Source: Auricularia sp. M13 | Taxonomy: Eukaryota > Basidiomycota > Agaricomycetes > Auriculariales > Auriculariaceae | NCBI GenBank assembly: GCA_037042915.1 | Contig: CM073196.1 | Coordinates: forward strand, 2,790,001 to 2,854,000 | Direction of reading: 5' to 3' | DNA length: 64,000 nt | Shown here: in pieces, positions 1 to 9,578 of the stretch | Layout of the letters: the number at the start of each line of letters is the position of its first letter | Position numbering within the stretch: the first letter of the stretch is position 1 | Program-made: the position numbers and the translations under genes | Notes under the pieces: model-generated | Databases searched by the model: none | Told to the model about the DNA's origin: nothing | The model's input: the letters and a program-made list of their open reading frames with translations, nothing else

Positions 1-2
1 CC

Positions 3-798
3 GGTAGCCAGCAGACGACATACATGTTCATGGGCGACGCATGGGACTCGAAGGGCACGAGCGCCGCGAACTACATGTGGCTCCCGCTCAGCGTGTCCAC
101 GTCCGCGCACACCGCGACGCTCCAGAATTACGCTTACTGGAAAGTCAACCCGACAACTGGTGCGTGTGAACTGTCGTTTTGAAGACCAGGGCTCTGAACA
201 TGCAAAGGTGTCGTGACGACGTCGTCTACTGGTAAGCGGTACGAGGCCGAAGATGCTTTCTTCACGGGCAATGCTGGTGCGTGCACATGGCAAAGACTCG
301 AACATGACATTGACGAAATGTTAGCCGCGACCGACTGCGAGCACTGTGTATCGAAGCGCGCCGTCCACAAGAGTAAGTTCATCACGCCGCCAGATACAAC
401 GCCAACCTCACAACCATTGCTATAGTCGACCACTCCAGCAACGTCACTTTCGTCGACGTCGAGGGTCTCGGCAACGGCGAGAGGCAATGGATGTCGCTCC
501 ACTACACCGTCAACAACGCCACAGGTAACGTCTTGCCCAGTTGATCAAGACACACCCGTCTCACTGTGCTGCTTACGAAGCTGGCGACGCCTACGTCTCG
601 ATTAACGGCGAGAAGTTCCGCGTAGGAGACCTGAACGTGCGCGCTGGGAGTCACTCGACCATCCCGATCTCGGTCGTCCTGGAGAAGAAGAACGTCGTCA
701 CGTTCTCGGTCGAGTCTGACGATCATGCGTTCGAGGCGCATCTAGATGGCATCGAGGTTCTCGACGGCACGGAGGAGGAAATCGAGGTCAAGTTGTGA
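3..798 (+). CDS. Exo-beta-1,3-galactanase-like GH43 with C-terminal CBM35 (5' end outside window)
   Basis: Only the C-terminal part is present. Exons read 3-159, 208-372, 426-524 and 581-798, joined by GT-AG introns of 48, 53 and 56 bp that keep one frame. The first exon gives TTYMFMGDAWDS followed by YMWLPL, typical of the end of the fungal GH43 five-bladed propeller of 1,3-beta-galactan exo-hydrolases. The rest (RYEAEDAFF, then VDVEGLGNG and DAYVSINGE) is a CBM35 galactan-binding module ending in VKL and TGA. The family is secreted and releases galactose or oligosaccharides from the beta-1,3-galactan backbone of arabinogalactan proteins. The catalytic residues lie upstream of the window, so activity cannot be checked here. 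Family assignment is from recognition of the motifs; the exact substrate is inference. Confidence 0.75.
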
Positions 799-1177
799 AC
801 GACGATTCTTGGGAATCGCGCATGATGTGTGTTTTGCACCAAGAAGGGCAGTTTTGAATGCCATAGTTGTCGCGTGCAGTAGATTGCTCTGAGACGAAAG
901 GTCCTGGCAGACTCGATGGATCCCTGAGTTCGAGCACACCGGATGAGAATGAGACGAGGCTTGCTGGCAATTTCAAGCGTGCTGTCCTCGAGCTGAGCGC
1001 AAGCGCTCAGTCACGCCGGTTGAATGCACAACAGAGCTCATTGAACATGCCATGCGGTTCACACGGAAGACCCGTCCATACCTCAATTTGATGAAGCGAC
1101 GAGACAAACGACGAGAGGAACAAGGAGACGATGGTCGGAGTTTCGCCCGACTCGACAGAACACCATCTACACTCACC
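799..1177. other. Intergenic spacer, no gene seen
   Basis: Between the galactanase stop and the complex I subunit start I see only short non-conserved ORFs on both strands. It should hold the 3' UTR of the first gene and the promoter of the second. No clear TATA box or repeat was found. Confidence 0.5.
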
Positions 1178-1616
1178 ATGGCTGGCGGACATGGTACGTG
1201 CTTCGATATATTACATGTTGGTTGCCTGCAAATTGCTCCCTGTTTGCAGGCCAGAAGGTGCGTAGCAGTCACGCCGGCAGGGATGTGCCTAACCAGCGTG
1301 CAGGTTGACCCCGCCATCGAGCGATGGGCCTATATGGTGCGTCGCACTCCAATGGCGCGCTACATCATGTTCTAAGCCTGGGATACGCAGAGGGAAAACG
1401 TATACAGGAACTTCAAGTTCACGCCGACCGTGGTCAAGCGTGCCGTCGCGTTGGGCATTGTCGTCCCCGGTCTTGTCTACGTGGTTGCCAAAGACCAGAA
1501 CGTACGTTCGCCTCACTGTGCTCTTGGTCTTGGGTCTCATATGGATACCGTCAATGCAGTACAGGTGGCGATTCAGAGGCGCGCGCAAGGGAGAGCCGCT
1601 GTTCAGCGACCAATAG
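1178..1616 (+). CDS. Mitochondrial complex I B15-type subunit (NDUFB4-like)
   Basis: Five small exons (1178-1193, 1250-1257, 1304-1336, 1391-1501, 1560-1616) give a 74-residue protein with all introns GT-AG. It begins MAGGHGQKVDPAIERW, continues with RNFKFTP, has one hydrophobic segment (ALGIVVPGLVYVVA, about residues 38-51) and ends WRFRGARKGEPLFSDQ. This layout (short matrix arm, single membrane span, basic tail) matches the small accessory subunit of NADH:ubiquinone oxidoreductase called B15 or NDUFB4 in fungi. It would sit in the membrane arm of complex I in the inner mitochondrial membrane. The 8-bp second exon is very short and could be missed by gene callers. It lies tail to tail with COQ7, another respiratory-chain gene. 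Confidence 0.75.
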
Positions 1617-1749
1617 ATTCATCGTTCTCTCAACACAATCGCTTTCGTGAATTCAGAGGGCAACCTGGCATCACGTCCATTGCACCGTATTTCATTTGAG
1701 AGGTGACGCTTCAGTTATAAGTACAAAGCTGTAAGATTATTCTGGGGTG

Positions 1750-2530
1750 TTATATTCGCTTGCAGAGCTCGATCGCAACCTTGCACCCAGCACCGATGAC
1801 AGTGCCAAGCAGGGCGTGGGCAGGCGCGCGTTGTGCGTCGTGCTCTACGGCGGTGTCGAGATGCTCGAGCTCGTCGTCGCGCAGCTCCTCGATGACGGCG
1901 CGCAACAACGGCATGCTGGGGTGGTCGGGCATGTCCGCGAGCTCCTTGAGCTGACTATATTGGTCATGAGCAATCTGTCGAGCTTGAAGCTGGTATATAT
2001 AAGAACGCACTCGTCGTAATGCTCGCCAATAGCAGTCTCGACGGCCTCTGTGCATGCCATGGCGGCCTCGCGCCCCATGAGCGCCGTGACGGCACCAAGC
2101 ATGAACCCGGCCCCCTGCGCGACCGGCCAGAGCAGCGTCGGCCGCGTGCGATGCTGACCTGCAGCTCGTTCATCACGTGCAGGTGTTTCTTCTCCTGGTC
2201 CCACATTTCCTGTTGCAGACGGCCGAGTAAGAGCCGGCATCGCTGTGGCAGACAATCGCGGCGCACCTGGATGAGCGGTCCCGTGGCACGGTCCCCACCC
2301 AGAACAGCATGTTGGCCCATGTATATCCAGTTTGCGGCGACCTCGCCGGCCTGGTCGACGCGAATGGCCGAGTCGAGGGCGCGGCGCTGGGCGGGCGTCA
2401 GGTTCTGCGGCGAGCTGCCCGTCGCGGCGTCCGTTCTGCGTGTCGGAGCATAGTACGCCGTTGAGGGCTGCTGGGCGGCCTGCCTGGAGAGCGCGCGGCT
2501 TGCGAGTCTTGCTGTGACTGCGCGGTGCAT
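1750..2530 (-). CDS. COQ7: 5-demethoxyubiquinone hydroxylase COQ7, mitochondrial
   Basis: COQ7 is a di-iron hydroxylase of ubiquinone biosynthesis on the matrix side of the inner mitochondrial membrane. Exons are 2530-2267, 2209-2011 and 1954-1750. Residues 1-35 are Arg/Ala/Ser-rich, like a mitochondrial presequence. The core shows the family motifs: [13 protein letters not shown] (first iron-binding Glu), [10 protein letters not shown] (ExxH), then [11 protein letters not shown] and, after a 56-bp intron, DDELEHLD (second ExxH). Length is about 222 aa, normal for the family. The frame is broken near 2155: the reading frame through [12 protein letters not shown] and the one through [16 protein letters not shown] differ by one base inside an uninterrupted exon. 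Inserting one base at a GG/CC run restores both, so I read this as a sequencing error and not a pseudogene. It shares a 133-bp divergent promoter with the next gene. Confidence 0.9.
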
Positions 2531-2629
2531 GGGCGGGACTCGCTTCGGACTTTGCGGACCGAGGTTGCCTGGCGGAGTGAGTTTCGCGCCTTTCAACGTT
2601 TCCACCCGCCTGTCCCCGTCGCCGTCGCC

Positions 2630-2677
2630 ATGCCGCAGCAGTTTGTCCTTGCGCTGCTTCAAGATGCCAACAGCTGA
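2630..2677 (+). promoter_or_regulatory. Short upstream ORF overlapping the next start codon
   Basis: An ATG at 2630 opens a 15-codon ORF that ends in TGA at 2675-2677, overlapping the proposed main start at 2664 in another frame. If transcribed, it would be read before the main ORF and could lower its translation. This is visible in the sequence; a regulatory role is inference. Confidence 0.35.
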
Positions 2678-3736
2678 CGACGCGTACAGATTCACGCCCA
2701 AGGACATCATCGAGCCTGGCAAGGAGAAGGAGTGGGCCTCGGCGCTGGGTGAGTGCGTTTGCGCGTCGGCACTGTCTAGCTGCTGAGTTTTACGTGCCTG
2801 GACAGGCGGGCTGGACTGGGACAAGACGGCGATTGTGTTCACCAAGCGCACCTTTGTCGGTACGCTCGCGGCCTTGTGCATCGACTGCATGCGCGATCTC
2901 ATGCATCTATGGCGCAGAGTTCCTCCGTTACGCCGGCACGACCGTCGATCCTAACTGGGGTATGTATTGAACATGCTGAGATGCCAATGAGAGTAGATGC
3001 TGAGTGTTGGACTGCGACACAAAGGCAACGTCTCCAAGCTCCCCCGTGAGTGCATCCGTTCACAGAGCCTTACAAACCGCTCACACGATGCTCATGGATC
3101 TCAGGTTACGCGCAGTTCGGCACCCTCACCAACGAGGACGGCAGCCCAGTGACCTTCGCCGCTGCAGGTACGCGGGGCAATAACAAAGATCTGCAAAAGC
3201 TAATCTTGGGATCACAGCCGCACCGAAGGAGACGGCCACGGACGTCTTTGGGTCTCAGGGCACCAGTGACTTCAAGCCTTCTCGCCGCGTGACGAGCCCT
3301 CCTGGTGGCAAGGAGAGCATCAGCATCTTTAGCGAGCAGGCGCAGGAAGACTTTATTCCGCCCCCGGCGCGCGCGCCACGCAAGCTCGCGGCCATGCAAG
3401 AGGCAGGTGCCGCTCGGCTTCCGGCCATCTTGAGCTCACGACCATGCACGTAGACCCCCTGGGACGAAGTGACGGAGAAGGTCGGTGGTCTGAAGGTTCA
3501 AGAGCCAGCGGCAGCGCCGGCGGCAGAGGAGGAGGTGCAGCCGCCACCGTCCCAGGCCAAGGCGCCTGAACCAGACACGAGCATCTGGGGCACTTCGAGC
3601 AACCAGGCCCCAGCCTTCCGCCCAACGCGACGCGTGCGCGAAGGCCCCGGCGGACAAGACAGCCTGAAGGATGTATGCCACCGTTACCTCCGTGTTCAGG
3701 CATTTGTGCTGACGGGGATCATTGCAGCTGATCTGA
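2664..3736 (+). CDS. Protein with two R-R-V-x-x-P-G-G motifs, Jupiter/SPIRAL1-like
   Basis: Exons are 2664-2748, 2806-2859, 2918-2959, 3025-3045, 3105-3167, 3218-3406, 3454-3672 and 3728-3736, about 226 aa. The N-terminal half ([17 protein letters not shown], then [20 protein letters not shown]) is unlike anything I know. The second half has two related units: [20 protein letters not shown] and SIF; then [20 protein letters not shown] and a short LKDLI end. This FG ... RRV ... PPGG ... S pattern resembles the repeats of Jupiter/JPT microtubule-associated proteins and plant SPIRAL1. A low-complexity Pro/Ala/Glu linker separates the units. The total coding length is one base over a multiple of three: the frames of the exons either side of the 3407-3453 intron do not meet, which suggests an indel near 3406. 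Function is unproven. Confidence 0.6.
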
Positions 3737-3970
3737 ACAGCGAACAGAGGAGAACACCAGCGTTTGGGAAATAAGTACAGGTGTTTTGTAGGCAGAGAAA
3801 TGTGATTTGAATGTTGGCTGGGAGCGTCCGCAGATGTGATGTTGTGAGGAAGCGCCGGAAGTTGAGATGGGCTCGGTGAGCTCCGCTTGTTGCTCGTTGT
3901 CGCGGACCCCGCCGCCGCCGCTGCCAGTGCCGCCCCTGCCGCCGCTGCTGCCCCTGCGCCGCGAGCACGA

Positions 3971-6900
3971 ATGGAGACGCTGTTTCGGAAGAAGAACCGG
4001 CCGCGCCAGTCGTCGCTGTCGAACGGCGACCTTGGCGACAGGTCTGTGCCCTACGACAAGATCACGTCCAGCGGCCGCGCGCCCGTGGGTGGGGGCCGCC
4101 CGGGGCACGCTGCAGATATCGGCGCCGATAACGAACCCGACGCTGACGGCCGAGGGCACCGATCTCAACGTCAACGCGCTGCACAAGAAACGGGCCGAGC
4201 GCGAGCGCGAGTACGCCTCGTTCGGCCTCAACGCGGACGGCACCCCGGGCGACTTCCACCCACGCCCGTCGTCGCCGGGCCCGTCGCTGGCGGGCTCCGA
4301 CAGATACTCGCGCCGCTCAGACCGCGCGCGCTCGCCGTCGCCGCCGCCGCCCGTGCCCGTGCCCAGTCTGCCGCCGCAGCCTGGCTCGCCCGGCATCCCG
4401 CGCACGCCGCGCTCGGCCAACCTCGCTGACTTTGGCCACGTTGGCGCGTCGCGCTCGAGCACACACTCGAGCGCCAGCAGCGCCAACTCGCGCCATCTCT
4501 CTGCGCGCTCAGCCGAGGGCCAGCGCAGGCCGGCCCCAGCCACGCCACGGCCCAATGCGCCGTCGCTCGTCGCGCCTAGCATCCGGCAGTCCGTTGCCTC
4601 GCTGGCCCACAGCCATTACCGCGCGTCCAGCGTCGACGGCGAGTTCTATTTCCCGCGACCGCAGTCCGAGGAGGAGATCGAGGCGCTCTTCGAGCAGGTC
4701 AAGAACACCCGCGACCTTGGCTCGCTCGACAACCAGCTCACGCTCGAGCAAAAGTGGAGCATCGTCTACAACGACGAGCGCATACGCTGGATGGAGGAGA
4801 AGAAGCGCATGGAGATCGAGGCTGCCAACACCCGCACCTCCGCATACGGCGGTCAACCTGTCCAAGGTGTCTACGCCAAGGACAGCCCGGAGTGGTATCT
4901 CAAAAAATTCATGGACAACACCATCACCGCGAAACATGTCGCCAGCCTCTCCGTCTCGCTGCGAACGATGCCTATCGGGTGCGTGTTCTTGACTCTGCCC
5001 ATTCCCTTCCGTCATCATTGATGTCGGAATATGCAGCTGGCTCGAGGCTTTCCTGTCGTTACAAGGCGTATCGGTGCTTGCGCGGCACCTCAACTCCATC
5101 AACAAGAAAGGCCCCATGCGGTAAGACACAGCGTAGAGAACATCGTTGGTCAACTGGCTCACCCGACCATTAGACGCGAGAATGATATTCAACTCGAATA
5201 CGAGATTCTCAAATGCTTCAGGATTATCCTGAATAACAAGGTTTGTTCCACTCACCGTGTTCGGAAACCTTACTGAAACCAATCAGGCCGGCGTGGAAGA
5301 CATTATAGCACACCAATTCACCATACAGTACATTGCATGTTCCTTCAGCACACCTCATCTACCTTCTCGTCGTCTCATTGCCGACATGCTCTGCTACTTT
5401 GCCTACGAGAACCCGGGCCCGGATAGTGTTCTCACGGCCCTCGAGGCGCTCAGTACCGCCAATAACGAGACTGGCCGATTTGACTACTGGTTTAAGCAGC
5501 TCGAGGGCACCTTAACTGGTCGTGGCAAGATGGGGAGCAAGGTCGGCGCCAGCGACGACATCAAGCGAAATGGCGGTCTCGAGAGCTCGCTCAACGAGTA
5601 TGCTGTGAGTATGGTATACTGGTTTGCTCGACCTCTGGCTCATCACGGGTCATTCTAGTTTATGAACCTCACTCTCATCAATGGTCTCGTCGTCAACAAC
5701 GAGGATTTCGAGATGCGGGTCCACATTCGCTCGCAGATGGAGGCCGCCGGCGTGCGGAATATCTTGGAGAAGTGCAAGGAATTCCACTTCCCCGCGCTTG
5801 ACCAGCAGATACAGCAGTACGAGAACAGCGCCGAGGAGGACCAGAAGAAGCTGCTGGAGCGCTTCGACCAGGACATCCTGCGCGACATGCAGGACCCGTA
5901 TGATGTCTACCGCGCCATCATCTCGAGCGTCGAAGGCACCAAGGCGTTCGCGTACTTCCTGTCCGCGATGCAGCATCTCCTGCTCATTCGCGAGGAAGGC
6001 GAGGCGCGCGTGCGGTACTATCAGCTCATCGACACCCTTATCACCTCTGTCGTTCTTGACAACAAGCAAGGCTTCAGTGGCGGTCTGTTCAACACCGTCG
6101 GGGTCTCTGTTGCGCGTCTTGTGGCGCAGTTCGGCGAGCAAGAGCAGGCGCAGCGTGCGATTGACGATGCAGCGCAGGCGCATGCTGAGCTTGCGCGAAT
6201 GAAGGCCGAGAAGGAAGCGCTGGAGGACGAGATCGCGCAGGGCGAGGGTGGGCTCGTCGGCACGCTCAAGACGAAGCTCATGAGCGCCGAGGACAAGCTC
6301 AAGGTGTCGCGGCAAACGTCCGAGGTGCTCCAGACGCGGCTTGAGGATCAGAAGCGCAGCTACGAGGAGCAGATCCACCAGCTCGAACTGCAGATCGCCG
6401 AGCTCTTCAAGATGCTGCGCGAGGCGCGCGGGCTTGACGCGTTCACCTCGGCCGAGATGGCGGGCATGAGCAGGCAGGAGCTCATCAGCACCCTTGAGAA
6501 GCAGCTCGAGCGCAAGAAGACGATTAACATCCTCGAGGGCAGGGCGGCGCGCAAGGCGAAGAAGCTTGCCAAGCTCAAGGCCGGAATGACCGCCGACCAG
6601 CTGCAGGACGATGACGATAGCGACGAGACAGATGACGATGAAGCCGCTGCTGGCGGCGTCAACGGCAAGCCGAGTAAGAAGCGTGCGAAGAGCGGTGTGC
6701 TGCGCACTTCCCAGTTCATGGACGCGGAGGAAGAGCGCGTCCGTGCTCATTTGGAGCAGTCTCTCGCCGCTGGTGCAGAGCTCATGGTACGATGGCGTCC
6801 TGCTGGCAAGCGAGAGCATGTTCTGAATCATTTTGCAGTCACCCCCATCACGCACGCACCTATTTGGTGCGCGCAGTATGCGCAATTCCCCGCGTAAAGG

Positions 6901-9578
6901 GGCCACTCGCAAGCTCACTGAAGGCAAGGCTGCTCTGCCGCCTCGCTTCCTGGAAGGCTTGGATCCAAGAGAGCGTCGTATCGTCACAGATCCTGGTCCA
7001 GGCGGGAACGACACCGATGCCACCAGCGAATTCAGCGTGTCCCGCGGTAGCGAGGTTGGCGCTCAGAGCACTCCTGCAACGTCTATCAGCGGCGCGTCCG
7101 ACATTGCGCGGGCAAGATCGCTCATGTCGGAACAACTTGCAAGCAAGCTTGCTGGTATGGGCAAGCGCGGATCGCAAGAGGGGGAGTCGCTGCCAACTCT
7201 CAACGAGGAGGGAGGAGATGCACCCCGCCGCCGCCTCCTCCTCCGCCACCGCCGCCACCGCCTCCACCTGGTGGACTCATGGGTCCGCCGCCCCCACCGC
7301 CGCCCCCTCCTCCTCCACCCCCACCTGGCTTCGTCGCCCCGATATCAACCAGCTTTGGTATACCACCCCCGCCTCCTCCTCCACCTCCCCGCAGCGTGCC
7401 ACCGTCCATGCCTGGTTCGGCACGCTCAAGTGTCGTCACTACCCATGGTGGCAACTTTGCAAGCGCACTAGGTGCACGCAAAGACGTACCGTTCATTGCC
7501 GGGACCAAGATGAAGCAACTTCAGTGGGACAAGCTGCCTCAGCAGGCCGTCGGTAAGACGTTGTGGAATGACGAGGAGCCGGACAAGGAGAAGGACTGGA
7601 TGCAGAAGCTTCAGCTGGATGGTGTTTGGCGTGAGATGGAGGAGGATTTCCGTGCGAAGGAATTTGTCAAGAACCTGCTTGGTACGCATTGTTGGCCTGC
7701 TCTACCCGAGCGTTACTGAACTCTTTTGCAGCCAAGAAGAAGCAGGCCGAGCTGAAGAGTGTGCTGGATGCTACGACCAAGAAGAACGTCGGTCAGTAGC
7801 GTTTTACTTACGACAACCTTGTAGTACAAAACTGACGACTTTGTAGAAATCATCATGCAACGCGTCAAGCAGCTGACTCCCGAGGAAATAGCCCTCAAGA
7901 TCCTGCAGTACGACGACACTGTTTGCTCTGAAGTGTTCCTCGACGGCTTGAAGACGGTGCTGCCGACGCCGGATCAGGTAATTTCTCGTCTTCCCTGCTT
8001 GACTGTTCCTCAATACCCAAATCCTTCCTAGGTTGGAAAGCTCAACATCTACAAGACCGCGTCCATGGAAGAGTTGAGCGAGCTGCATATCGCGGATCGC
8101 TTGATGGTCGCTTTAATCAAGATCGACCGCCTCGCCCCACGCATAAAGGGCATGACGTACCGAATCAAGTTTGAAGAGACGTGTGGCCTGCTTGAGGAGG
8201 TATGTGCTGTATCGCTTTGTATCGTGCTCTTGCTCAACTTAGTTCAGGACCTGAAGAAGCTGATTGCGGCGGGAGAATCTCTGCAAAACTGCCCACATTT
8301 CAAGGAGCTCCTCAGCGTAAGCATCGCATGGGACGATCCTTCAGCATTCTCACTGCCCTCTAGCTCATCTTGCTCATTGGTAACTACATGAACGGCACGG
8401 GCCACAAAGGCGGCGCCTTCGGCTTCCGTGTCAGCAGTATCAATAAGGTCAGTCATATTCCTTCCAATGCGGCAGAGAGTTCATCTCCGCATAGTTGCAA
8501 GATACCAAGTCAACGAACAATACGACGCTCTTGCACTTCCTGGAGAGGACAGTGGCGAAGCACTTCCCAGAGATGGAAGTTTTCCTTGACGAGCTCGCGG
8601 CACCTTCGGAAGCCTCTCGCAGTGAGTTCGTCCGCAAGCTGGAACTTCCCGTGGCTCACGCAGCTGTAGTCAACCTTCATGATGTTCGCAAGCGCTATGG
8701 GGAGTTGAAGGAGGGCTTGTCGTCCATACGGCAGGAGCTCAACGACCATTTCTCCGACCTGTCCGCTCTGGCACCCGAGGATCAATTCGCGAAGAAGATG
8801 TGGCGCTTCGTTGGAGAGTGTGCTGATCGTCTAGATGATATCAACGACTCGATCACGCTCGCCGACGCGTCCTTCACTCACGTTTTGAGATATTATGGCG
8901 AGGAAGACAAGAACATGGCTTCCAACGAATTCTACGGCATCTTCAAGACCTTTGTGACCAGCTATAAGGTACGTCGAGACCAACATCCCGTTTTACTGGC
9001 AGATATCGACAGGACTACAGGATTCGAAGAAGATCAACCAGACCTTGGCTGAGGAACGCGCAGCCGCCGAGAAGCGCAAGCAAGCGCACGAAGAGATCAA
9101 GGCCGCCCGTGCCAGGCCGCCTGCTGAGGACTCTGCGGATATGGCTGTGCTCGACAATCTGCTGGCGAAGCTGAGGGCCGGTGAAGGTGTTGGTCGAAAA
9201 CACAAACGCCATCGTCCAACTGCCTCCCAGCGCGCTCTTACTCCATTGTCACTTCCTGCGGAAGGATCGGAGACCGCCGAGGTCGCCAGGAATATGTTGA
9301 TGGCGCTCAAGGACGATGGCTTCCAACTGTTCACACCGACCTCGCCACGCGTGCCCTCTACACGGCGCTCGCGATTGCGGAGTGAGATCCGAAGCGAGGA
9401 CGAGCAAGAGCAGGAACCTTTGTCATCGCGACCCGAAGATGCTTTGTCTGAAAACGATGACCCCACAGTACGCATACCCTCGCGGCAGTCGCAGTCGTCG
9501 GATGGGCGAGAAGCTCAACCTGAGGACTCTCGGTCGACTCCTCCAGACGAGGACGATCGGGCCTCAGACGCAGCTTAA
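3971..9578 (+). CDS. Formin (GBD/FH3-FH1-FH2-DAD), actin nucleator of the Bni1/SepA type
   Basis: Thirteen exons encode about 1,660 aa. Order: an N-terminal METLFRKKNRPRQ segment; a Ser/Pro-rich linker; GTPase-binding and FH3 regions (LEQKWSIVYNDE, SPEWYLKKFMDN, then armadillo-like helices through 5659-6100); a coiled coil (about 6150-6550); an FH1 with two long proline runs at about 7222-7395; FH2 from 7490 (FIAGTKMKQLQWDKL, LLIGNYMNGTGHKGGAFGF) to about 8970; and a C-terminal DAD (MAVLDNLLAKLRAG plus the basic KHKRHR) at about 9140-9215. This is an autoinhibited, Rho-activated nucleator of actin cables and the cytokinetic ring. Two frame breaks are present, near 4086-4095 (G-rich) and 7223-7226 (C4). 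Both cancel in length, so I treat them as sequencing indels. An in-frame ATG at 3887 would add an Ala-rich stretch; I prefer 3971. Confidence 0.92.

Noticed and set aside
1975-2010. 36-bp version of the second COQ7 intron
   Set aside because: It gives the wrong frame; the 56-bp intron 1955-2010 restores the conserved HYDDQLKELA.
4087-4117. 31-bp GTGGGT...GCAG intron in the formin N-terminus
   Set aside because: Too short and GC-rich for the 45-60 bp introns of this genome; a G-run indel is more likely.
3719-4582. 287-residue minus-strand ORF
   Set aside because: Antisense shadow of the formin N-terminus; GC-rich low complexity and no motif.
7200-7508. Minus-strand polyglycine ORF
   Set aside because: It is the reverse complement of the formin FH1 proline codons.
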